A DNA stretch of 12,177 nucleotides from Vulcanimicrobiota bacterium (lineage in GTDB: Bacteria > Vulcanimicrobiota > Vulcanimicrobiia > Eremiobacterales > Eremiobacteraceae), in assembly GCA_019232725.1 (NCBI GenBank), contig JAFANK010000145.1, forward strand, positions 1 to 12,177. The letters are read 5' to 3'. Positions within the stretch are counted from its first letter, which is position 1, and each line of letters opens with the position of its first letter. Positions 1 through 7,344 of the stretch are shown here, in pieces. A model generated the notes under the pieces. It was not told the DNA's origin, did not search any database, and worked only from the letters and a program-made list of their open reading frames with translations. The position numbers were made by a program, and so were the translations under genes.

Positions 1-567
1 GCCGTTGCCGGCGCGCCCGCTTTCCGGTTGCAACACGATCGGCGTGGACGGTGGGAGATCGCCGGCCAGGTGGCCGAGGAGCGCCCGCGCGAGCTCCAGA
101 TCGTGGTGATCAGCGATCACGAATTTGAGTTGCATGCGTCCCTGCGCTGTCGCGAAGTACTTGCGCAGCACCGTGGGCTTGGGCGTGTAGCCCGACGAGC
201 CCAGCTTTGGACTGATCGAGAAGAGCGAAACACCGGCAAGCTCCGCGAAGATCGTGCCGCTCGTCTCCACCGTGATGTGACGAGGCCCGAGCGCGCTGAC
301 CAAGGGTGCGATGTCTTGCGCGAGCGGTTCACCGCCCGTGATGACGACACGATCGTGGCTACCCGCCAGTGCGGTGATGTCCTCGATGCTCATGTCGCGT
401 CCGGCATCGCCGGCGAGCGCGTACGGCGTGTCGCACCACGCACATCGGAGTGGACAACCATCGAGTCGTATGAAAAGCGACGGCGTGCCGATGAACTCGC
501 CTTCGCCTTGAATCGATAAGAAGGTCTCGTTGACACGCAACGTGGCGGGCGCATGCATTGGACTCAT
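1..567 (-). CDS. queE: 7-carboxy-7-deazaguanine synthase (radical SAM), 3' end outside window
   Basis: QueE converts 6-carboxy-tetrahydropterin to 7-carboxy-7-deazaguanine, a step towards preQ0 and queuosine, using a 4Fe-4S cluster and SAM. I read this frame directly from the minus strand: 189 codons remain open to the left edge, so the C-terminus is missing. Near the N-terminus is the family signature ETFLSIQGEGEFIGTPS. The cluster motif CPLRCAWC (CxxxCxxC) follows, then the ITGGEP SAM-binding segment, the VETSGT strand, and SPKLGSSG, all typical of QueE. ATG 567 is the outermost of two nearby ATGs (the other is at 558); TTG 540 lies just before the conserved region. None has a well-spaced ribosome-binding site, so the start is uncertain. 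It is divergent from the EF-G-like gene. Partner genes (queC, queD) may lie beyond the left edge but cannot be seen. No preQ1 riboswitch is evident upstream. Confidence 0.93.
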   Translation of the reverse strand, partial: MSPMHAPATLRVNETFLSIQGEGEFIGTPSLFIRLDGCPLRCAWCDTPYALAGDAGRDMSIEDITALAGSHDRVVITGGEPLAQDIAPLVSALGPRHITVETSGTIFAELAGVSLFSISPKLGSSGYTPKPTVLRKYFATAQGRMQLKFVIADHHDLELARALLGHLAGDLPPSTPIVLQPESGRAGNG

Positions 568-674
568 ACTGTTCGCGCCGATGCTTTTGGCTACCCTCGT
601 CACCTCCTGCGCTGCGCCGAACGAGAGGCAAGTAAAAGCCCGTGTCGAAGCGCCATTGCCCTTACTCGCCCTGC

Positions 675-682
675 GGAGGTGA
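675..682 (+). promoter_or_regulatory. Ribosome-binding site of the EF-G-like gene
   Basis: The sequence GGAGGTGA is a near-perfect Shine-Dalgarno site. It ends directly against ATG 683. The GGAGG core is 3 nt from ATG 683 but 6 nt from the adjacent in-frame ATG 686, so translation more likely begins at the second ATG. The difference is one residue. Confidence 0.75.
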
Positions 683-2746
683 ATGATGGCTGCCACGAGC
701 GCCCATGGCATCAGGAACGTCGCTTTCGTCGGTCCGCATCATAGCGGCAAGACCACGCTCGTCGAGGCGCTTTTGGCACACGCGCATGCGGTGCCGCGCA
801 AAGGATCCGTCGTGGAAGGGACGGCGACGACCGACCACGATCCCGAATCCCAGTCGCATCAGATGTCGGTCGCTCCATCGTTCGCCTATCTCACGAGCAG
901 CGGCGTCCGCGTGAATATCATCGACTGCCCAGGGGCGGTCGATTTTTTTGAAGAGACCAAATTCGCGCTGTACGGAGCGGACGCAGCTGTCATCGTCGTC
1001 GAGGCCGACCCGAATCGTCTGCCGCAAGTCGAGATCTTGGTGGACTATATCCAATCGATGCAGATGGCGCATTGTTTTGTCATCAACCGCCTCGACCGGC
1101 CCGGTGCGGATTTCCCGGGCACCTATGCCGCGCTTCGCCAACGGTTCGGCAACCATGTCGTGGCCGAACAGGCGCCCATCGGCCAGGGCGAGACGCTCTC
1201 CGGGTTTGTGGACGTCGTCAGCATGAAGGCGTACAAGTACGGCGAGAGCAGCTCAACGCCGACGACGCTTCCCGAGCACCTCGCCGACAAGGATCATGAA
1301 CAGCTGCTCGAAGCGTTGGCTGACTTCGACGACCATCTCATGGAGGAGATCCTCGAGGGGCAAGAGCCGCCGCTCGACGAGGTCGAGCACGATCTCGAAG
1401 CAGATGTCAGCACCGACAAGATCGTCCCGGTGGTCGTCGCAAGCGGCATCCGCGGGTTCGGGGTGCCAGAATTGCTCGAGCTTATCATCCGTCAATTTCC
1501 GGACGGTGCGGAGATCCGACGCGTAGATGCGTCCGGTGTCGCGGTCGAGCCCAATGCCGGGGGGCCGGTGGTCGCGCAGGTCGTGAAGACGACGGTGCAT
1601 CCGCAAAGCGGGAAGCTATCGATCGTGCGCGTGCTCTCGGGCCAGTTGGGTTCGGATACGGCGCTCGTCAACACCACGCGCGACGTGAAAGAGCGCCCCG
1701 GCGGCGTATACGCGCTCTTGGGAAAGAGCCAGTCGACCGTGCCGAGCAGCGGTCCCGGCAGCCTCGTCGCCATCGCGCGCTTGGAGACGACGGTCACCGG
1801 CGACACGTTGTGCTCCAACGGCGCAAAAGTGAGGATGCCGGTGCACGTGCTGCCCAAACCGGCTTTCTCGCTGGCGCTGCGTCCTCATGATCGCGCCGAC
1901 GAAGCCAAACTCTCGCAGCTGCTCGTGCGCATGCGCGAAGAAGACCCCACGCTCGTCATCGAGCGAGAACATTTCACCGACGAGCTCGTGCTGCGCGGAT
2001 ACGGTGAGATGCACTTGGCAGTGACGGTCGAACGCCTGCAACGCAAATACGGCGTCAAGCTCGACACGCAGTTGCCGCAAGTGCCCTATCGCGAGACCAT
2101 CACGGGGAAAACGCAGCAACAGGGCCGCTACAAACACCAGACGGGTGGCCACGGCATGTTCGGCGACGTCCACCTCGACATCGAACCGATGGCGCGCGGC
2201 AGCGGCTTTTCGTTCAAGGAGAAGATCGTCGGCGGCGCAGTCCCCAAACAGTTCTTCCCCGGCGTGGAGAAAGGCGTGCGCGAAGCGCTCGAAAAGGGCC
2301 CGATCGGCGGATTTCCCGTCGTGGACGTCCACGTCGTCTTGGTGGACGGTTCCTATCACACGGTCGACTCCAACGAGATGTCCTTCAAGCTGGCGGCATC
2401 GCTCGCGATGCGCGAAGGCATGCCCAAATGTCACCCAGTGTTGCTCGAGCCGATTCAACGCATCGAAGTGACCGTGCCGACCGCGTACACGAGCACCGTG
2501 CTGCAGCAGATCAGCGGCCATCGGGGCCAGATCCAAAGCTATGGCCCAAGCGAGGTACGCCAGGGATCCGACGTCGTGAAGGCGCTCGTGCCCCAGGCGG
2601 AGATACCTCGGTATCTCACCGAACTGCGCACGGCTACCCAAGGCCTTGGCTATTTCACGGCTGAGCACGATCATTTCGAGTTCGCGCCACCGAAAGTCGT
2701 GCAAACCGTGACCGCCGAACGGAAGGAACTGGCCGCGGCGCGGTAA
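683..2746 (+). CDS. Elongation factor G-like translational GTPase (EF-G2/FusA2 type)
   Basis: The 687-residue protein has the five-domain EF-G architecture at near full EF-G length. The P-loop is GPHHSGKT (residues 17-24), not the AHIDAGKT of true EF-G. Switch I has SHQMSV where EF-G has RGITI. The G3 motif is DCPG (81-84), followed by Ala85 where EF-G has the catalytic histidine. G4 is NRLD (135-138). Domain III (GYGEMHLAV), domain IV (GHGMFGDVHLDIEP, and the tip segment DGSYHTVDSNEMSFK) and domain V (GHRGQI) are all recognisable. The pattern matches the EF-G-like paralogue family that includes mycobacterial FusA2 and alphaproteobacterial EF-G-like proteins, whose cellular role is unsettled. 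It is therefore probably not the housekeeping translocase, which normally sits beside rpsL/rpsG/tuf; none of those is here. The gene is monocistronic as far as visible and ends in TAA. Confidence 0.92.
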   Translation: MMAATSAHGIRNVAFVGPHHSGKTTLVEALLAHAHAVPRKGSVVEGTATTDHDPESQSHQMSVAPSFAYLTSSGVRVNIIDCPGAVDFFEETKFALYGADAAVIVVEADPNRLPQVEILVDYIQSMQMAHCFVINRLDRPGADFPGTYAALRQRFGNHVVAEQAPIGQGETLSGFVDVVSMKAYKYGESSSTPTTLPEHLADKDHEQLLEALADFDDHLMEEILEGQEPPLDEVEHDLEADVSTDKIVPVVVASGIRGFGVPELLELIIRQFPDGAEIRRVDASGVAVEPNAGGPVVAQVVKTTVHPQSGKLSIVRVLSGQLGSDTALVNTTRDVKERPGGVYALLGKSQSTVPSSGPGSLVAIARLETTVTGDTLCSNGAKVRMPVHVLPKPAFSLALRPHDRADEAKLSQLLVRMREEDPTLVIEREHFTDELVLRGYGEMHLAVTVERLQRKYGVKLDTQLPQVPYRETITGKTQQQGRYKHQTGGHGMFGDVHLDIEPMARGSGFSFKEKIVGGAVPKQFFPGVEKGVREALEKGPIGGFPVVDVHVVLVDGSYHTVDSNEMSFKLAASLAMREGMPKCHPVLLEPIQRIEVTVPTAYTSTVLQQISGHRGQIQSYGPSEVRQGSDVVKALVPQAEIPRYLTELRTATQGLGYFTAEHDHFEFAPPKVVQTVTAERKELAAAR

Positions 2747-2789
2747 CGTCACAAAGCGGACGAGAAATGTAGCAGCGCTGCCGGTGTGA

Positions 2790-2815
2790 GGCTGTCTTTT
2801 GTCAGAGTGACAGCC
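2790..2815 (+). terminator. Inverted repeat after the EF-G-like gene, possible weak terminator
   Basis: GGCTGTC (2790-2796) and GACAGCC (2809-2815) form a perfect 7-bp stem with a 12-nt loop, about 45 nt beyond the stop codon. A 10-nt palindrome, GCAGCGCTGC, lies at 2772-2781. Neither is followed by a T-tract, so intrinsic termination is doubtful. The rest of 2747-2942 shows nothing else I can name apart from the ribosome-binding site of the next gene. Confidence 0.3.
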
Positions 2816-2942
2816 GGAGCAATGCAAGCAGCCGTCAAAGCTGTGCAGGTCGGCTCCAGATCCTTTCACGCGCGCTTGTGCGCTCGTACCAACGGATCTC
2901 TGCGCAACATTGCTCGACCGTTTGTCTCCGTAAAGGAATCCG

Positions 2943-5054
2943 ATGTCTGAAGCTTACTGCCGCCGCGTGAACACCACGCGGTCCACCAAGGCTCGCCGCC
3001 CGTTCGCATTGCCCGGTTCTGCGCCACGCTACGCGCCAGACCGGCCGGCTGCCGTCGGGCATATCGCGCTCACGCTTTCCTTCGACTTCGATGATCACGT
3101 GCTGTTCGGCAGTTGCCGCACGACGTTCACCGCAGTCGGCAAGCCGTTGCGCACCCTTGAGATGGACGCCGATCACCTCGTGATCAAAAACGTGCGCAAC
3201 GCGCGCGGCAAGAAACTTGCCTTTGAGACATCCGGCGGACGGCTGCGCATCGAATTGGGCGAGACCTTGCAGCCGGGCAAATCGAGCACGGTCATCGTCG
3301 ATTACGAAGCACGGCAGCCGACGCAAGGCATCTATTTCATCTCGCCCGACAAAGCGTATCCGAAAAAACCGGTGCAGGTGTGGACTCAGGGTCAAGATCA
3401 GGACGCTCATTACTGGTTTCCGTGCATCGACTATCCCAATGCCAAGGCGACAACCGAAGTCATCGCTACCGTCCCCGCCAGCTACTTCGTGCTGAGCAAT
3501 GGTACGCTCGTCTCGACCACGAGCGATAAACGCGCCAAGACCAAGACCTACCATTGGAAGATGGAGACACCGCACGTGACCTATCTGGTCTCGTGCGTCG
3601 CCGGCGAGTTTTCGGAAGCGACGGAACTGCTTGGCGAGTTGCCGGTATCGTATTATGTGACGCCGGGGCGTGAAGCAGACGGCGCGCGCGCGTTCGGCAA
3701 GACCCCGAAGATGGTGAAGTTCTTCTCGGACCGCATCGGTGTGCCATACCCGTATACGAAGTATGCGCAGATCGCGGTCAGCGACTTCATCTTCGGTGGC
3801 ATGGAGAACACGACGGCGACGACGCAGACGGACACCACGCTGCACGATGCGCGGGCGCATCTCGATTTTTCAAGCGATCCGCTCGTAGCACACGAGCTCG
3901 CGCATCAGTGGTTCGGCGACCTCTTGACGTGCAAAGACTGGTCGCACGCCTGGCTCAACGAAGGCTTTGCCACCTATTTCGAAGCCCTGTTCCGCGAGTA
4001 CGATCTGGGCGCGGACGAGTTCGATTATTACCGGCTGCAGCTCGCAGCCCGCTATTTCGACGAGGACAGCAAGGAATATCGCCGCCCGATCGTCACCAAT
4101 GTGTACGCGGAGCCCATCGACCTCTTCGACCGCCACCTCTATGAGAAGGGCGCCTGCGTCCTGCACATGATCCGGCGCACGCTCGGCGATGATTTGTGGT
4201 GGCGAGCCATCAACCGCTACGTCAACGATCACAAACTCGAAAACGTCGAGACGATCGACTTCGTCCGCGCCATTGAATCAGTGAGCGGGCGCAACATGCT
4301 GCAGTTCTTCGACCAATGGGTGCATCGCGGCGGCCATCCCGACCTCAAAGTGACCTACGATTACGATGATGCCACAGCCTTGGCCACTGTGAAGGTCGAG
4401 CAAACGCAAGACCCAAGTGATGGCACGCCCGTTTATGCGATTCCCCTGACCTTCGCGTTTATCAATGGCAAGACCGAACGCCGCATGACCGGTCTGCTCG
4501 AGCAAAAAGAGCAGACATTCACCTTTGCATTGGGTCAACGCCCGGAGATCTTTTGTTTCGATCCCGACGGCGACGTGCTCAAGACAACTGAGCTCAGCGT
4601 GCCGACGGAGATGCTCATCCGTCAAGCGCATCTCGATAAGAACTTATGCGCGCGCATCGACGCGATCCGCGCCCTGGCCAAGACGCCGACCTCTGCGGTC
4701 GTTGACGCGCTTGCGCGGCTCTTATCAGCTCGGGTGTTCTGGGGTGTTGCCGCACAAGCAGCACAGGCGCTCGGCACGATTCGCAGCGAGCGGGCGTTTG
4801 CGGCGTTGCGTGCCGGCCGCGCGACGGCGCACCCGAAGGCGCGACGCGCCGTCGCACGAGCGCTTGGCGAATTTCGCGGTGACGAGGCGTGTGCGGCGCT
4901 TGCGCCGATGCTCGCCCGCGATGCGTCATATTTTGTCGAGGCAGAGGCAGCGCTCGCGATCGGCAAGACCCGGTCGAAAAAGGCGTACGATCTGCTGATC
5001 AAAGCGCTGGTCAAAGACTCGTACAATGAAGTCATCCGGCGCGGTGCGATGTAG
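2943..5054 (+). CDS. M1-family zinc aminopeptidase with HEAT repeats, ending at an in-frame TAG
   Basis: This is a gluzincin aminopeptidase that removes N-terminal residues from peptides. The substrate-anchoring motif GGMEN (residues 285-289) corresponds to GAMEN. The zinc site is HELAH (317-321) with the third ligand Glu340 in WLNEGFATYFE, giving HExxH-x18-E. Tyr400 in YEKGA is the expected transition-state tyrosine. An N-terminal beta domain carries FPCIDYPNAKAT near residue 160. After a small beta domain (about 460-540), HEAT-like helical repeats start near residue 550. No signal peptide is visible, so it is probably cytoplasmic. AAAGGA at 2932-2937, 5 nt before the ATG, supports the start. 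The frame stops at TAG 5052-5054 in the middle of a HEAT repeat, and the same frame continues with HEAT sequence to 5501. All catalytic residues lie before the stop, so a shortened enzyme could still be active. Confidence 0.93.
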   Translation: MSEAYCRRVNTTRSTKARRPFALPGSAPRYAPDRPAAVGHIALTLSFDFDDHVLFGSCRTTFTAVGKPLRTLEMDADHLVIKNVRNARGKKLAFETSGGRLRIELGETLQPGKSSTVIVDYEARQPTQGIYFISPDKAYPKKPVQVWTQGQDQDAHYWFPCIDYPNAKATTEVIATVPASYFVLSNGTLVSTTSDKRAKTKTYHWKMETPHVTYLVSCVAGEFSEATELLGELPVSYYVTPGREADGARAFGKTPKMVKFFSDRIGVPYPYTKYAQIAVSDFIFGGMENTTATTQTDTTLHDARAHLDFSSDPLVAHELAHQWFGDLLTCKDWSHAWLNEGFATYFEALFREYDLGADEFDYYRLQLAARYFDEDSKEYRRPIVTNVYAEPIDLFDRHLYEKGACVLHMIRRTLGDDLWWRAINRYVNDHKLENVETIDFVRAIESVSGRNMLQFFDQWVHRGGHPDLKVTYDYDDATALATVKVEQTQDPSDGTPVYAIPLTFAFINGKTERRMTGLLEQKEQTFTFALGQRPEIFCFDPDGDVLKTTELSVPTEMLIRQAHLDKNLCARIDAIRALAKTPTSAVVDALARLLSARVFWGVAAQAAQALGTIRSERAFAALRAGRATAHPKARRAVARALGEFRGDEACAALAPMLARDASYFVEAEAALAIGKTRSKKAYDLLIKALVKDSYNEVIRRGAM

Positions 5055-5501
5055 GGCCTCGGGGAGCTCGGCGATGAGCGCGCGATACCAGTGCTTTTGG
5101 CCTGGACGGACTACGGAAAGGCGCCATATGCGCGCGAGACCGCCATTGCAGTGCTCGGCAAGCTTGGTCAAGGGAAACGTCCGGTGCGCAACCGGATCGT
5201 CGACTTGCTCGACGACAAGAACTTCCACGCACGGATGGCCGCGGTCGACGCATTGGAGGCGCTGGGGGATGCTGAGGTGATCCCTGCACTGCAGCGTCTG
5301 GCAACACAGGATATCGAAGGCCGGCTCAAAGGTGCCGCTGCCAAAGCGATCCGTGGCATCACCGAGCGGCTCGAGAAACCGGCCGAGCTCAAGCAGCTGC
5401 GCGGTGAGATCGACACTCTAAGGGAGAGTAATAAATCGCTGCTCGACCGCCTCGAGCGCCTGGAATCCACATCAAAGAGCAAGCCAAAAGCAAAGCGCTA
5501 A
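5055..5501 (+). pseudogene. HEAT-repeat and coiled-coil tail of the M1 aminopeptidase, separated by an amber codon
   Basis: This stretch is in the same frame as the aminopeptidase and starts immediately after its TAG. The protein reads GLGELGDERAIPVLLAW, the second part of a HEAT repeat whose first helix (EVIRRGAM) lies before the stop. Two more HEAT-like units follow (ETAIAVLGKLGQ; AAVDALEALGDAEVIPAL). It ends with a coiled-coil-like segment (LRGEIDTLRESNKSLLDRL) and a Lys/Ser-rich tail, stopping at TAA 5499-5501. A GTG at 5091 could in theory start a separate 136-residue protein, but I see no ribosome-binding site and it would begin inside a repeat. I read it as the detached tail of one gene of 852 codons plus stop, broken by a nonsense mutation, a sequencing error or, less likely, a recoded stop. 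Confidence 0.8.
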
Positions 5502-5540
5502 GAAGAAACTTGCGTCGCCTGTAGCGACCTAGGCCAAGCG

Positions 5541-5750
5541 TCAGTCGCCCTTGGCGAGCATCACCGAGGTCGACTTGATCATGGCGGTCACCTCGTCGCC
5601 GACCGCTAGTCCCATCTCTTTGACCGCCTCAGCAGTGACTAAAGCGACGAGATGATTGTCGCCGATGCGGACGCTCACTTTTGCCATGAGACCGTCAGTA
5701 GTGATCTCTTGCACGACGCCCGGGAGCTTGTTACGCGCGCTAACCCGCAT
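5541..5750 (-). CDS. Mop/TOBE-domain molybdopterin- or molybdate-binding protein
   Basis: This is a 69-residue single-domain protein. It closely follows the clostridial Mop (molbindin) pattern: it opens with SARNKLPGVV, has a TAEAVKEMGL segment where Mop proteins have SLDSVEELG, and ends with DEVTAMIKSTSVMLAKGD, the conserved TOBE strand. Family members are small cytoplasmic oligomers that bind molybdate, tungstate or molybdopterin and serve as storage or delivery proteins. The start is well supported: GGAGGAG (plus-strand positions 5758-5764) lies 7 nt before the ATG. The start overlaps the end of the upstream PucR-type HTH gene by 11 nt, which implies translational coupling. No molybdate transporter or molybdoenzyme gene is visible in the window. 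It converges with the M1/HEAT gene; 39 bases separate them. Confidence 0.9.
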   Translation of the reverse strand: MRVSARNKLPGVVQEITTDGLMAKVSVRIGDNHLVALVTAEAVKEMGLAVGDEVTAMIKSTSVMLAKGD

Positions 5751-6123
5751 CGATGCGCTCCTCCGTAATGGTTGCGCGGCATCCCAGAGCCACCGTCATC
5801 GCGGCCACTACGTCGGGTCGGTCGATGTCTAAGCCGGTCAGTAATCGGATGCGATCGAGCCGGTAGCGCACGCTGTTGCGGTGCAGAAAAAGGACTTCCG
5901 CCGTCTTGTCGACGCGAGCGCCGCTTGCGTAATATGCGCGCAGCGTCGCCACAAGGCCACTGCAACGTTCTGCATCTTCCTGTTCAAGCTCGGCGACAAG
6001 CGCTTGCGCCCAGCGGGCGGCATCGGGGTCACGGCCTGCGATCTCACCAAGCCGCTGCAAGAAGCCTTTTACCGGGTCCGGTCGCAAGTCACGCAGTCTG
6101 CGGTCGGGTAGCGATCGTCGCAT
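5740..6123 (-). CDS. Short PucR/CdaR-type helix-turn-helix regulator
   Basis: This is a 127-residue protein whose second half is the C-terminal HTH domain of the PucR/CdaR family. Around residues 72-112 it reads DKTAEVLFLHRNSVRYRLDR followed by IRLLTG and DRPDVVAAMTVAL, where the HRNSVRYRL helix is diagnostic. Full-length family members carry long sensory and GGDEF-like N-terminal regions; here only about 50 residues, with a helical DAARWAQALVAELEQED stretch, precede the HTH. Family members regulate purine, sugar-diacid or amino-acid catabolism genes. The ATG overlaps the TGA of the upstream lipoprotein gene by one base (TGATG), and the 3' end overlaps the Mop gene by 11 nt. No separate ribosome-binding site is obvious, so translation may depend on coupling. 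It could be a truncated regulator, but the upstream sequence in this frame, though open, does not resemble PucR. Confidence 0.8.
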   Translation of the reverse strand: MRRSLPDRRLRDLRPDPVKGFLQRLGEIAGRDPDAARWAQALVAELEQEDAERCSGLVATLRAYYASGARVDKTAEVLFLHRNSVRYRLDRIRLLTGLDIDRPDVVAAMTVALGCRATITEERIDAG

Positions 6124-7238
6124 CAGAACACCGTGAACAGCACGAGCTGGCCGCGCGAGTCGAGCATGAACACGTACGTGTCGTCTGTGTGCAGCGAGGT
6201 CACCGGCGGGAAGAACGGATTGACTGTGTTGTTGGTCTGGCCGTTGCTCGCGATGAGCAGTTGGCTCAAGAGCGTACCAGGCGCGCCAGACGAATTGCCG
6301 GGGCTGACATAGTGACCGAGCAAGTAGCTGCCGCTCGTCGGTGAACCGAGCGTTCCGTAGTTGTTCCCTGAGCCGTCGCTTGCCATGTTCGCGCCAGGCA
6401 GTGGCGCCGGGCTGAAGTTGTACGGATTTTGGCTCGATGTTGGGATCGCCACTTTGAACGATGCGCCATTCTTGTGGAAGATCGTGTAGATGCCGATCGC
6501 GCCGATCGTGGACTGCGCGGCGTCAGTCGTGTACATGCTCGTACCGCTGTACGTGTATGACCCTGTGGTCTTGCCTGTGCCATCCAGCGCGAAAGCGGCC
6601 CACGATACGGTACCTGCTTGGTTGTCTTGCGCGATGAACACACGGGCGGAATCGGCGGCGATCGTTCGCGTCCCAGCAGTGCCAAGTCCATCAACGAACG
6701 TGACCGCGGGGGTGCACGTCTTCGGCGTCGATGTCGCGGCCAGACACTGATCGACGAGGCCGCTGCTGTTCACAAACCAATCGTTGCCGTTGCCGTCGAT
6801 AGCGACAGCGATCGGCCGATACGCGGCAGGCAGGGCATAAAAACCGTTGTTGGCACCGGGCGAGCCGATCTCAGAATACCCGAAGCCGCTGCCCATCGTT
6901 CCAAGTGCGCCGACGCCGCCCGAACCTGCAGTGCTGAAATCTAGCGAAATATCGATCGGCCTTCCCAGCGCAGGAAAGGTACCCACAAAGGTGGGCGCCG
7001 CGGGCGCAGGCGTCGGCGATCCGCCGTTGTTCTGATTGTTGTTCTTATGATTGTTCGATGTGATCAAGATGCCGACCCCAATGGCGGCCGCCACGAACAC
7101 AAGCGGCTGGTAGACAGCCGGCACGGAGCTTTGCGGGTCGATAGGCTTTGAACAACCGGCAAGCAACGACGCCAGCATGCTTGCTGCCGCGATCACACCA
7201 ACAATCGTTCGCGGATGTCTTAGCTTTGTATTGAACAT
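6123..7238 (-). CDS. Hypothetical Asn-rich lipoprotein with a possible beta-propeller-like domain
   Basis: I do not recognise a named family. From Met at 7238 the N-terminus has basic residues (TKLRHPRT), a hydrophobic stretch and the lipobox LLAGC with Cys29, so it is probably lipidated. Unusually, a second hydrophobic segment (PLVFVAAAIGVGILIT, about residues 45-60) follows within 20 residues. Next come a low-complexity stretch, NNHKNNNQNNGG, and a Pro/Ala linker (SPTPAPAAP). The remaining 280 or so residues are Gly/Ser/Thr-rich with recurrent strand-like units such as PIAVAIDGNGNDWFVNSSG, ADSARVFIAQD and DDTYVFMLDSRGQLVLFTV. These recall NHL/SBBP-like propeller blades, but this is only a resemblance. 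An alternative ATG at 7265 would add nine residues; I prefer 7238 because it gives a normal signal-peptide length. The stop overlaps the start of the PucR-type HTH gene. Confidence 0.75.
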   Translation of the reverse strand: MFNTKLRHPRTIVGVIAAASMLASLLAGCSKPIDPQSSVPAVYQPLVFVAAAIGVGILITSNNHKNNNQNNGGSPTPAPAAPTFVGTFPALGRPIDISLDFSTAGSGGVGALGTMGSGFGYSEIGSPGANNGFYALPAAYRPIAVAIDGNGNDWFVNSSGLVDQCLAATSTPKTCTPAVTFVDGLGTAGTRTIAADSARVFIAQDNQAGTVSWAAFALDGTGKTTGSYTYSGTSMYTTDAAQSTIGAIGIYTIFHKNGASFKVAIPTSSQNPYNFSPAPLPGANMASDGSGNNYGTLGSPTSGSYLLGHYVSPGNSSGAPGTLLSQLLIASNGQTNNTVNPFFPPVTSLHTDDTYVFMLDSRGQLVLFTVF

Positions 7239-7247
7239 TTCAACCCA

Positions 7248-7277
7248 TTGAGAATGTTGCAGCATGTGTCCTACAAT
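7248..7277 (+). promoter_or_regulatory. Sigma70-like promoter for the PEBP lipoprotein
   Basis: A -35 hexamer TTGAGA (7248-7253) and a -10 hexamer TACAAT (7272-7277) are separated by 18 nt. Each differs from consensus at only one or two positions. Transcription would start near 7284, giving a 5' leader of about 60 nt before the ATG at 7345. The site lies in the gap between two divergent lipoprotein genes. A promoter here also argues against a start at 7264 for the PEBP gene, because that would precede the transcription start. Confidence 0.6.
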
Positions 7278-7344
7278 AGATTCCGCCTATCGGCAAAATC
7301 GTTCCTTGGTCATTCTCGCCTTCGTCGTCAGTGAAGGGAGGTTT

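Noticed and set aside
28..519. Plus-strand open frame of 163 codons at the left edge
   Set aside because: It is the complement of queE, whose minus-strand frame shows the CxxxCxxC cluster motif and other QueE signatures.
600..656. Minus-strand mini-frame of 18 codons with AGGAGGTG at its end, about 35 nt before the queE ATG
   Set aside because: It could be a leader peptide coupled to queE, but the peptide is featureless, the Shine-Dalgarno-like site is too far from any good start, and the region also lies in the leader of the divergent gene.
1616..2869. Long minus-strand open frame (417 codons) opposite the EF-G-like gene
   Set aside because: It is antisense to a clearly conserved protein. 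Its translation is rich in Arg, His, Asp and Leu without recognisable motifs, as expected for the complement of GC-rich codons.
5514..5528. GTCGC-ctgta-GCGAC hairpin between the convergent M1/HEAT and Mop genes
   Set aside because: The stem is only 5 bp with no T-tract on either strand. It is too weak to call a bidirectional terminator, though its location would suit one.
7264..7344. N-terminal extension of the PEBP lipoprotein to GTG/ATG-like codons near 7264
   Set aside because: The good ribosome-binding site at 7337-7341, the lipobox position and the promoter -10 at 7272-7277 all favour starting at 7345 or 7348.
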